From the NCBI GenBank assembly GCA_031260825.1, contig JAISKS010000031.1:1-7582 (forward strand): 7,582 nt of DNA. The letters run 5' to 3'. The notes under the pieces were generated by a model. The model saw nothing but the letters and a program-made list of their open reading frames with translations. It had not been told where the DNA came from and did not search any database. Shown here piece after piece: positions 1 to 6,759 of the stretch. The stretch comes from Bifidobacteriaceae bacterium. Lineage in GTDB: Bacteria > Actinomycetota > Actinomycetes > Actinomycetales > Bifidobacteriaceae. A program made the position numbers and the translations under genes. Position 1 is the stretch's first letter. Every line of letters starts with the position of its first letter.

Positions 1-433
1 CTCACGGTGATAAATCGCAAAATGCATTTAATCTGTACTAAATAAATATGCCAACTACGACAACTCACGATGATAGATTGTAAAATGTTCATGAGTTGTC
101 ACAGATGGCACATAGTAATGATTAAAACGTCCGTGAGTTGTCACAGATGGTCTATTATTCTACAAATATTTCAGAAAAATATGCCATTAATGACAACTCA
201 CGGTGATAAATCGCAAAATGCATTTAATCTGTACTAATAAATATGCCAACTACGACAACTCACGGTGATAGATTGTAAAATGTTCATGAGTTGTCACAGA
301 TGGACTATTATGCTACAAATATTTCAGAAAAATATGCCATTAACGACAACTCACGGTGATAAATCGTAAAATGCATTTAATCTGTACGAATAAATATGCC
401 AACTACGACAACTCACGGTGATAGATTGTAAAA
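1..433. repeat. Non-coding direct-repeat array with GACAACTCACG core
   Basis: A module centred on GACAACTCACGGTGATA recurs in one orientation with cores starting at 59, 192, 254, 345 and 407; a sixth copy is cut by the window start, so the array continues to the left. Each core is preceded by TATGCCA and followed by an AAAATG-like stretch. Two unit types alternate. Type A (192-253, 345-406) is 62 bp and ends in TATGCCAACTAC. Type B (59-191, 254-344) carries an inverted core, TGAGTTGTC, so that GACAACTCA and TGAGTTGTC could pair as a 9-bp hairpin spanning 42 nt (59-100, 254-295). The A+B period is 153 bp from 192 to 345. The first B unit is 42 bp longer (109-150) because its inverted motif is duplicated. 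The last B unit is broken off after 433. No convincing coding sequence lies here. The role is unknown: an intergenic satellite, a protein-binding array or a structured RNA are all possible. Confidence 0.9.
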
Positions 434-456
434 AAAAAGGGTGAAACTTTGTTCCC

Positions 457-565
457 TGTTCGATTAGTGTCGTTTGTTGCATACGAGTTAGTTGAGATTG
501 TTCGATTAGTGTCGTTTGTTGTCTATTTTGAGTTGCTATATATGCAACAAACGACACTAATCGAA
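457..565. repeat. Second repeat family: two direct copies and one inverted copy
   Basis: A sequence beginning TTCGATTAGTGTCGTTTG occurs at 459-483 and 501-521 in direct orientation (42 bp apart; the match also includes the two bases before each), and inverted at 541-565. The first direct copy matches the inverted one over 25 bp without mismatch (57-nt loop). The second matches over 21 bp (23-nt loop). Only one direct copy can pair with the inverted copy at a time. The sequence is unrelated to the 1-433 array, although the 42-bp spacing recurs in both. On the - strand an A/T-rich end (T-run opposite 431-438) beside a weak GGG/CCC stem could act as a poor terminator, but this is speculative. 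Function unknown. Confidence 0.88.
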
Positions 566-704
566 GAGGACGGTTCTTCACGAGCAGATTTGTACCATAA
601 AACAAACCACAAACTACCCCCCAAAAATAACCATTTTTGCAGAAATTCATATTAAAAGTACAAATTGTTTTAAATTAATTTTAATCTCAAAAATTCTCAA
701 AAAC
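566..704. other. AT-rich intergenic stretch upstream of the pilin-like genes
   Basis: No gene is supported here. The stretch is very AT-rich, with few G residues near its end. It contains a short tandem motif, TCTCAAAAA, at 685-693 and 695-703 (10-bp period, about one helical turn), directly upstream of the -35 region of the next promoter. A regulator site or a curved UP-like region is possible but unproven. Confidence 0.5.
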
Positions 705-732
705 TTGTTTTTTATAAAAAATATGTTATACT
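705..732 (+). promoter_or_regulatory. Sigma-70-type promoter, probably leaderless transcript
   Basis: A -35-like TTGTTT (705-710), a 16-bp spacer and a -10 TATACT (727-732) are visible. The -10 is preceded by TG one base upstream, giving an extended -10, TGTTATACT. A start site about 7 bases downstream of the -10 falls at or next to the ATG at 739. No Shine-Dalgarno sequence lies before that ATG. The simplest reading is a leaderless mRNA, which is common in Actinomycetota. The boxes are read from sequence; the start site is inferred. Confidence 0.7.
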
Positions 733-738
733 AAGTGT

Positions 739-1524
739 ATGAAAACTATAAAAAATATTACTGCTAAATTTATTAATGATGAAACTGGTGCGTCTTCTGT
801 TGTAGAAGCTACATTTATTTTCCCATTTGTTATTGCAGTTTTCTTCTTTGTAATGATGCTTGCAGACTCATATTATTCTAAGGCTGAAGTTTTTGCTCAA
901 TCAGATTATATTTCATCTAAAGCTGCAAAAAACTTACAAGATATTGGATATAATCAAATTACTCATAGTTATGATGCCAATAAAGCTATTGCTTCAACTA
1001 CAATGTCACCTAGCACCAACCCATATCGCTATTTAGAAGCATATTATTATCCTAAAACTGTTACAGATCCACTTTATCCAAGAAATACCATTGGTACTTG
1101 TGGTATTAAAGGGTCTGCTTATACTGACTTCGATCTAGACCTAGATGATAAACTAAAAAGAGCTTCAATAATGAATATTCATCAAGTAAATAAGGCAGAT
1201 ATTCAAATTTGTCCAGGTCTGTTTAATAATCAAGTATTAGTAGAAAATAAAAGACAAAGTTGGGTACAATTTATGCCTACAATGATGTTTAACGGAAAAT
1301 TAGATCAAAGTTCTACCTCAAGAATTGTTGAAATTACTCATAATAAATGGGAAGCCGTTCGCAATGTTAATTTTACTCAATCTGATCATGTTGATGGTGA
1401 AGTGTATGATACTAGACCTAAATATGATATTGTAAAAGCTACAATGCTTGAAGATTTAAAAACAAAAGTAGATACAATTGGACTGTATGCATGTGAATAT
1501 ATTGCAGGATGTACATTACCATAG
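739..1524 (+). CDS. TadE-like pseudopilin / membrane-anchored surface protein
   Basis: 261-residue protein. The N-terminus is a short basic segment (residues 1-12), then TGASSVVEATFIFPF and a hydrophobic helix at about 24-42. This is the pattern of TadE-family minor pilins, where a prepilin peptidase cuts before a Glu-containing hydrophobic stretch. The Glu is E23, which is +5 if cleavage follows A18 and +6 if it follows G17, so the exact site is uncertain. The remaining ~215 residues should lie outside the membrane. They hold four cysteines (C121, C158, C252, C258), enough for two disulfides, and no domain I recognise. In Tad/Flp systems TadE-type proteins are minor pilins of the secretion/pilus machine. 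No TadA, B, C or Flp gene is visible here. The ATG was chosen because it sits at the predicted transcription start. The stop overlaps the ribosome site of the next gene, pointing to coupled expression as a two-gene operon. The family call is fairly firm; the exact role is inferred. Confidence 0.78.
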   Translation: MKTIKNITAKFINDETGASSVVEATFIFPFVIAVFFFVMMLADSYYSKAEVFAQSDYISSKAAKNLQDIGYNQITHSYDANKAIASTTMSPSTNPYRYLEAYYYPKTVTDPLYPRNTIGTCGIKGSAYTDFDLDLDDKLKRASIMNIHQVNKADIQICPGLFNNQVLVENKRQSWVQFMPTMMFNGKLDQSSTSRIVEITHNKWEAVRNVNFTQSDHVDGEVYDTRPKYDIVKATMLEDLKTKVDTIGLYACEYIAGCTLP

Positions 1525-1536
1525 GATGCGTGTAGA

Positions 1537-4500
1537 ATGACTCAATATAAAAAAACCCAAGAATTAACATTTACTCAAATTGTAGAAGAAAGAGGCGCTG
1601 TTACAGTATTTGTGACGCTTTGCATATTTCCTTTATTTTTGTTAATGTCATTTTTTATCGACTCAACTAGAGCTCTACTTGCTCGTCCACTTTTTGATCA
1701 AGTTCAACAACAAACTCTCGACAATATTTTATCATCTAATGATGAAGATTTAGCAAATCAGTTTGATTTATATGCACTTACACAAGCTTTTGGTGATGGC
1801 GCATTTATACAATCAGACTCAACTTTAACTACATACAAAAATCAAATGAGAGATTTGACTAAAACGCAATATCCTAATTTCGGCGACTTTTTAAAAATTG
1901 AATCTAATGAAGCAGATAATTCTATTAAAAAAGTTGAATTAGCAAACCTTGGTAATCCAGCAATTCTTGAAAAACAAATCGTAGAAGCCGCTAAATACGT
2001 AGGTGCTGTAAGAATTATGACATCAATTTATGGTGAAATTAAAAACAATAGAACTCAATATTTAAATCAATATGAGAAATATAAAGATTTAGCAGAAGCT
2101 ATGGATTATATTAAAACAATCAGTAATAACATACAAATGTTTACTGGTTTTTATGCACAATCACTTAAATTGGCTCAAAGCCTAGATGGTTATATGAATG
2201 ATGCCGATAATACTTCTTTTTCATATGTTAAACCCAATGTACAATTCGCTACTACTACTTCAGCGACATCAACCACAAAAGACACTCTTACTTTAGGAGG
2301 AAACTCATTTAGACAAAATACTAATAATGGTAAATATTATTTTAAAACGACATATGCACCTACTCATTTAGATGCAGCAATTAAAGAAATAATTTTAACT
2401 GGTAATAATGCTGACTCAATTATTTTATGGTTAAAAGGACGATTTTTAGAATATGCATTTTCACAATGCGGAGCAACTACAAGTGCCTCTAATAATGGTA
2501 TTGAAGCGGTTTGTCTTACATCAGGAGGAATTAATCCAAAAACACAATATACGTTTTCCAAAGCTCTAGCAGATGCTACTGATAAATTTGGTAAAGTAAA
2601 AGATGAAGGTCTCGGTTATACACGAGAAGATGTAGCTACTTTAGCTAAATTCAGAGGCACTGGTGGCAATGGAAATGCTCATGATGAAAATGATATTAAC
2701 TTTGTTTTTAATAGTGTTTTTGGTAGTGCAAGGCAAGCAGCATTAAATGCGTTTGTAACTCCTACGAACCCAGGAATTACATTATTGGGCACATTAAAAA
2801 CTAAATTAGATGAATTAAAAGGATTTACTGACAAAGCAATAACTTATTATAATACTATTTATTCTAATTATAAAGAATTCTATGATTGGACTGTTGATAA
2901 TGGATATTATTCTGGTGCTAAAACAGATACAGGATATGCTACAGATCCAATTGCATCAGATAATCCTTTTAGAATGATGCTATCCGAGCAATTTCAAGAA
3001 GTAAATAGAATTAGAAGATCTGTGCCAACAAACAGATCTGTTCTGGCTGATTTGAGTAGTATCTCTGATAATGTTGATTCATGGAAAACATTATATGATA
3101 ATATAAGTCGTATATCTGTAATAACTCCTATGGTTTCATTAGGATTTGGCGCAACTGGCAAATACACCATGAATGCTTTCTCGCCAGGCGGAAATCATTC
3201 AAAATCAGAATATGGTGTATGGTGGCAACAACAAGTTGCTCCATCTGGTACATTAGCAACGGGCACATTTCAATGTTTAGCGTATGATATGGTAAAATCA
3301 CAACAAAGAAGATGGTATGTTATTACTTCTTATAATGAGTATACTTCGTATATCAAAAGTAATAATAGATATGCTAGACTAGCTTCTAATACTATTAACT
3401 GTCAGGGAAGCAATCCAACAACAGCTGCTCAGTATATGTTAGGCACAGATACAGGTTATGTATGGCAACATTATGATGGTGATGATGGTATTATTCCTAC
3501 TCAGGAAGTAGGTTTGAGTGCTTCAGCTTGTCGTGCATGGGCAGCACAAGGAGATACTTGTAGTGGTCTTATTAGAATAAATTCTAATTTTAAGGCTGGA
3601 GGCAACGGAAGATTTTATATAGGTGAAAATGGACAATCTGAGTACATGAATGAATCGGCGGCTCGCACATTTGCTGCAGCGAGAGGAGCCTCTGAATGTG
3701 TTTGCAGGAACGGTGTCCATAGAAGTGATTATGTTGGAGGCGCGAGTGATTGGCTAGGAAAAATTATGAAAAATTATTTAAGAGATAATTTATTATCTCC
3801 AGGCGCTGCTCCGGAACCTCGCGCATTTCTTATTTCATCTGATTCTTCAAAAACTGAAGAAACTGCGTATAATGAATCTGCACAAAAGGTTCGTAATTTT
3901 ATCACATCTCCAAAAATTGCAGATATCTTTAATGGTACAGTAGATAGTGGAAATTTAAACTTAGATGATCTTAATCTAGGAGATTTAATTGCAGCTGATA
4001 AATCAACACCACAATATATGATAAATTTGATTAATAATTTCAATACTATTTTTACTGGAGAACATTATTTAAATCGTGATTTTGATTCAGAATTAAAACT
4101 TGATTGGTTTAATGATCCAGTATACCCTTCAATTACTAATCCTGAGACAGGTGAAGAAAAAACAGCTGTAGATGACGCATCCACAAATCTTACTTCGCTT
4201 GCTGAGATTTCATCAAATGTCGGCAACTATTCGAATATAAAAGCATCTAACTTGCCAACAGTTGCTAAGCTATTTAATGAGTATTTTAGTCTTATGTTTC
4301 AAGATGGTTGGAGCGAAGATAACTTAAACGATATGCTTGTTGCTTCGTATATAAATAATAATTTTGGGTCTTCTATGTATTCTCCTGATGATGAGGGTGC
4401 TCCTAAAAAATTAAATGGTAAAGCTCAATATGCTGGAGTAAATCGCACAATAACAAGAACAGAATATGTTCCAACATATACAACAACCAAAACGCCTTAT

Positions 4501-5730
4501 ACCTATACTGAAGTAACAACAAATGATTCTCCATCAGATTTCTTTTATGGTTTATCATACTCTCAAAAAAATCTGTTTTTTGAAGATTATTCGGTTTTCT
4601 CACATCTTGATATTTGCGATAACTTAATGGATAGAGAGTATTCTTCTGCATTACTTGAATATGTATCATCTAGATATAATAAATCAATTACTGATATAAC
4701 TTGTACAAACCGATATTGGGGAACTCTTAAATATACTTATATTACACTTCCAAACTCTGCAAACCCACTTTCTGATACTGCTTTACGTAAAACTAAGCCG
4801 TATATAGTTCCTGACAGCTGGGTGTTTGATTATGCTTGCAAATCGATATCAAGAAATTCAAGCTCATATTTGGAGATAAATGTATTTAGACACTGTGAAA
4901 CACTTCAAGGACTTCAAAACGGCAGTTTAATTTCAATATCTAATAATATTGTGACGTATGCCGAACAAGAAGTAACAACGCAAACGGGTACACAGCTGAT
5001 TGAAAATCATGTGGGAACACAAAAAGTGTCATTTGATTTAGATTATATTTTATTTGGAAGAGTTGGTTCACGCAAGGATGATCCAAAAAGAAAAAGCTAT
5101 ATTTCTCCCGAATTAGCTAAATATGTGTTTGACTCTCGTGTTGCTATGAACTATATAGCATCATATTTTGTACCACAGATTGAAACGGCTGCAAGAGCAT
5201 ATAATTCTCGTCCAATTATTGGACCAACATTATATCAACTATGTCATTTGGCTTATGCTATCGCTGAATCATCTAAAGATATGGAAGCTATGATGTTATA
5301 TAATAATAGGGTTCCACTTATAAAAGATGCTAAAAGAGCTGATGGAACATCTAATTGGTATACTCTGGGCAATCGCAATACAAGAACATATGAGCCTCTT
5401 GGATCTGCTCCTATGTTGGCTACAGATTATAATCAACTAATAACTGTACATCAACTTGGTAAAAACCGAGCAAATATGATTGAGCGAACAGCAGACGTAA
5501 TTCAGGCTAACACTTATTATTCTCTAAAAGGTCTTGTTCACCCTTCATTAGACCAAGGTGTTATAAATGGTTGGTGGGCTCGTCGTTATAGATTGACAAA
5601 TGCTCAAACTGCTGTTTATGCAAGAGGCAAATATACAATGAAACCTTTGTTTTTGTCTATGTCGGCAGTAACAGGAAATGCAAATTCTGGTATTTATAAT
5701 TTCAAAGTATCTAATGTGCTTTCGTATTAG
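1537..5730 (+). CDS. Very large DUF5702/TadG-like membrane-anchored surface protein
   Basis: 1397-residue protein with a single N-terminal membrane helix (about 21-43) following ERGAVTVF. The next segment, with FIDSTRALLARPLFDQ and later NQFDLYAL, is typical of TadG/DUF5702-type proteins that accompany TadE genes. There is no Glu at the pilin +5 position, so prepilin processing is doubtful. The C-terminus supports the same family: LDYILFG (about 1168-1174), then AYAIAESSKDMEAM (from 1239) and VPLIKDA (1259-1265). The middle is not recognised. It includes a Ser/Thr-rich stretch near residue 240, six cysteines between 580 and 723 (C580, C622, C665, C675, C721, C723), and a Thr/Tyr-rich segment at about 971-998. 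Further cysteines are C311, C326, C1027, C1056, C1101, C1120 and C1236. Paired cysteines fit an exported, disulfide-bonded protein. The start follows the upstream stop by 12 bases; AGGA (1523-1526) overlaps that stop. The protein probably works with the TadE-like product at the cell surface (adhesion, pilus-like assembly or envelope role). The precise function is unknown. Confidence 0.75.
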   Translation: MTQYKKTQELTFTQIVEERGAVTVFVTLCIFPLFLLMSFFIDSTRALLARPLFDQVQQQTLDNILSSNDEDLANQFDLYALTQAFGDGAFIQSDSTLTTYKNQMRDLTKTQYPNFGDFLKIESNEADNSIKKVELANLGNPAILEKQIVEAAKYVGAVRIMTSIYGEIKNNRTQYLNQYEKYKDLAEAMDYIKTISNNIQMFTGFYAQSLKLAQSLDGYMNDADNTSFSYVKPNVQFATTTSATSTTKDTLTLGGNSFRQNTNNGKYYFKTTYAPTHLDAAIKEIILTGNNADSIILWLKGRFLEYAFSQCGATTSASNNGIEAVCLTSGGINPKTQYTFSKALADATDKFGKVKDEGLGYTREDVATLAKFRGTGGNGNAHDENDINFVFNSVFGSARQAALNAFVTPTNPGITLLGTLKTKLDELKGFTDKAITYYNTIYSNYKEFYDWTVDNGYYSGAKTDTGYATDPIASDNPFRMMLSEQFQEVNRIRRSVPTNRSVLADLSSISDNVDSWKTLYDNISRISVITPMVSLGFGATGKYTMNAFSPGGNHSKSEYGVWWQQQVAPSGTLATGTFQCLAYDMVKSQQRRWYVITSYNEYTSYIKSNNRYARLASNTINCQGSNPTTAAQYMLGTDTGYVWQHYDGDDGIIPTQEVGLSASACRAWAAQGDTCSGLIRINSNFKAGGNGRFYIGENGQSEYMNESAARTFAAARGASECVCRNGVHRSDYVGGASDWLGKIMKNYLRDNLLSPGAAPEPRAFLISSDSSKTEETAYNESAQKVRNFITSPKIADIFNGTVDSGNLNLDDLNLGDLIAADKSTPQYMINLINNFNTIFTGEHYLNRDFDSELKLDWFNDPVYPSITNPETGEEKTAVDDASTNLTSLAEISSNVGNYSNIKASNLPTVAKLFNEYFSLMFQDGWSEDNLNDMLVASYINNNFGSSMYSPDDEGAPKKLNGKAQYAGVNRTITRTEYVPTYTTTKTPYTYTEVTTNDSPSDFFYGLSYSQKNLFFEDYSVFSHLDICDNLMDREYSSALLEYVSSRYNKSITDITCTNRYWGTLKYTYITLPNSANPLSDTALRKTKPYIVPDSWVFDYACKSISRNSSSYLEINVFRHCETLQGLQNGSLISISNNIVTYAEQEVTTQTGTQLIENHVGTQKVSFDLDYILFGRVGSRKDDPKRKSYISPELAKYVFDSRVAMNYIASYFVPQIETAARAYNSRPIIGPTLYQLCHLAYAIAESSKDMEAMMLYNNRVPLIKDAKRADGTSNWYTLGNRNTRTYEPLGSAPMLATDYNQLITVHQLGKNRANMIERTADVIQANTYYSLKGLVHPSLDQGVINGWWARRYRLTNAQTAVYARGKYTMKPLFLSMSAVTGNANSGIYNFKVSNVLSY

Positions 5731-5750
5731 AAATTTGAATTGTAAAAAAA

Positions 5751-5779
5751 ATGTAAGACTATAAAAAATAGTGTATAAT
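5751..5779 (+). promoter_or_regulatory. Promoter for the rpsP-khpA-rimM cluster
   Basis: A consensus -10, TATAAT, lies at 5774-5779. The matching -35 is weak (ATGTAA at 5751-5756, 17-bp spacer). Between the boxes is a short palindrome, ACTAT-AAAAA-ATAGT (5758-5772), ending one base before the -10, which could be an operator or chance in AT-rich DNA. A start near 5786 would give a leader of about 25 nt containing the rpsP ribosome site. No clear terminator separates it from the gene upstream, so read-through is possible. Confidence 0.6.
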
Positions 5780-5800
5780 TATATAGTAAGTTATGAAATT

Positions 5801-5814
5801 TAGGAGTTAAATTG
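5801..5814 (+). promoter_or_regulatory. Strong ribosome binding site deciding a TTG start for rpsP
   Basis: TAGGAG (5801-5806) lies 5 bases before TTG at 5812. Starting there gives the MATRIRLKRFG N-terminus expected for S16 with no extra residues. No ATG or GTG start in this frame gives a full-length S16, so the TTG start is well supported. Confidence 0.85.
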
Positions 5815-6399
5815 GCTACAAGAATTCGTTTAAAACGCTTTGGAAAGAAAAGAGCACCATTTTATCGTGTTGTTATCGTGGACGGTCGTAAACGTCGCGA
5901 TGGAAAAGTGATTGAAGAAGTTGGAATATATCACCCAATCAATCAACCATCTGTTATGGAATTTAAAGAAGATCGCATTGCATATTGGTTAGGCGTTGGT
6001 GCACAACCATCTGATGCTGTTCGTCGTCTACTTGAAATCACTGGTCAAATTGGCAAAAACGGTGCTGCTCCAAAAAATACTTTGAAAGTTAAAGAGGTTG
6101 TTGATAAAGCTGCTCTTGCTAGCGAAAAAGTAACAAAACTTGCTGATGAAGCTTTACAATTAAAAGTTGCTGATGCAAAAGCTGTAGCTGATGCTGCAAA
6201 AGCTGAGCAAGAAGGCGCTAAAGAAGAAGCTGCTGAAGAGGCTGAGGCTGTTGAAGCTCCTGCTGAAGAGGCTGCATCATCTGAAGAGGCTGCATCATCT
6301 GAGGAAGTTGCTGAAGCTCCTGCTGAAGAGGCTGCATCTGAGGAATCTGCTGAGGCTCCTGCTGAAGAAGCTGCTCCTGAAGAAGCTCCTGCTGAATAA
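5812..6399 (+). CDS. rpsP: Small ribosomal subunit protein S16 with long acidic tail
   Basis: 195 residues. Residues 1-80 are a complete S16 (bS16): MATRIRLKRFGKKRAPFYR, then VVDGR-type and RDGK motifs, EEVGIYHP, and YWLGVGAQPSDAVRRLLEITG. S16 binds 16S rRNA and is needed for 30S assembly. The core is about 80 residues in most bacteria. Here it is followed by a lysine/alanine-rich segment (about 90-135) and then a very acidic Ala/Glu/Pro/Ser tail (about 136-195) made of imperfect APAEEAAS repeats. Long Ala/Glu tails on S16 are known in Actinobacteria, including bifidobacteria, and are probably disordered. The tail DNA contains exact repeats: an 18-bp tandem (6265-6282, 6283-6300) and a 27-bp direct repeat (6252-6278, 6312-6338), so tail length may vary between strains. 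TTG start with strong ribosome site; khpA follows after 15 bases with its own ribosome site, consistent with one operon. Confidence 0.96.
   Translation: MATRIRLKRFGKKRAPFYRVVIVDGRKRRDGKVIEEVGIYHPINQPSVMEFKEDRIAYWLGVGAQPSDAVRRLLEITGQIGKNGAAPKNTLKVKEVVDKAALASEKVTKLADEALQLKVADAKAVADAAKAEQEGAKEEAAEEAEAVEAPAEEAASSEEAASSEEVAEAPAEEAASEESAEAPAEEAAPEEAPAE
6252..6396 (+). repeat. In-frame coding repeats in the rpsP tail
   Basis: An exact 18-bp tandem, GAAGAGGCTGCATCATCT, occurs at 6265-6282 and 6283-6300. A 27-bp segment recurs 60 bp apart (6252-6278 and 6312-6338), and shorter GCTCCTGCTGAAGA copies continue to the stop. All spacings are multiples of three, so copy-number change would keep the frame. 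They encode EAPAEEAAS-type blocks. Confidence 0.85.
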
Positions 6400-6414
6400 T
6401 TAAAGGATTAAATT

Positions 6415-6654
6415 ATGATTGAACGTTTATTAGAACACTTAGTTAAGGGAATTGCGCATTATCCACAAGATATTTCTGTTGCAACTCGTCAAGGTGATGG
6501 CTCACGTAGCGATACAGTAAATGTTTATATTAATGCTGCTGATGCTGGTCGCATAATTGGTCACGGTGGAAAAGGTGTGAAATCACTTCAAACTGTGATT
6601 AACGCTGCTGCACACGGACGTCACGCTCCTTATATCAAAATTATTCAAAAATAG
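6415..6654 (+). CDS. khpA: KH-domain RNA-binding protein KhpA
   Basis: 79-residue single type II KH domain, the usual size of the family. It starts with MIERLLEHLVKGIAHYPQDI and carries the RNA-binding GXXG loop as IIGHGGKG (G49-H50-G51-G52), followed by a helix, KSLQTVINAAAHG. KhpA proteins bind RNA and, where studied (for example in Streptococcus pneumoniae), pair with KhpB/EloR in cell elongation and division. A role in ribosome assembly is also suspected from its conserved place between rpsP and rimM. No khpB is visible here. AAAGGA (6402-6407) lies 7 bases before the ATG. The gap to rpsP is 15 bases, so the two are very likely co-transcribed. The family call is firm; the role in this organism is inferred from relatives. 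Confidence 0.93.
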   Translation: MIERLLEHLVKGIAHYPQDISVATRQGDGSRSDTVNVYINAADAGRIIGHGGKGVKSLQTVINAAAHGRHAPYIKIIQK

Positions 6655-6678
6655 TTTATTATTATTGCTCGTGTTTCG

Positions 6679-6759
6679 GGTGATTAATTTATGTCTTTTT
6701 GTGCTGCAAAGCTATTGTTTTTAGGTAATTAATTTATGTCATATCGTGTAGCAAAAATC
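6679..6759 (+). repeat. Diverged 45-bp duplication of the rimM start region, with a mini-ORF
   Basis: GGTRATTAATTTATGTC occurs at 6679-6695 and 6724-6740, exactly 45 bp apart with one mismatch. Similarity continues with decay for about 20 more bases (27 of 36 identical over the paired blocks). The upstream copy opens a 13-codon ORF, MSFCAAKLLFLGN (6691-6732), with GGGTGA 7 bases before its ATG. It is in the rimM frame and its stop lies 3 bases before the rimM start. Its first residues resemble rimM's own MSYRVAKIVG. It may be a decayed duplicate or a translated leader. Whether it is translated is unknown. Confidence 0.55.

Noticed and set aside
1..433. Plasmid iterons or a replication origin
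   Set aside because: No replication initiator or partition gene is visible, and I find no clear DnaA-box cluster. The neighbouring genes are chromosomal housekeeping genes. It stays open as a hypothesis only.
1..565. CRISPR array
   Set aside because: The sequences between repeats are themselves repeated, spacing is irregular, inverted copies occur, and no cas gene is present.
449..655. 68-codon + strand reading frame and an overlapping 99-codon - strand frame (351-650)
   Set aside because: Both are built mostly from the inverted and direct repeat copies, which translate as recurring RLVSFV and QQTTLIE blocks. No ribosome site or promoter is evident and no protein family is recognised.
2364..4669. 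Several 65-89-codon - strand frames inside the large surface-protein gene
   Set aside because: They lie wholly within a well-supported + strand gene, and I recognise no protein family in them.
6191..6403. Leu/Lys-rich 70-codon frame overlapping the rpsP tail
   Set aside because: It is the +1 shadow of the GCT/GAA-rich repeats in rpsP, with no ribosome site of its own.
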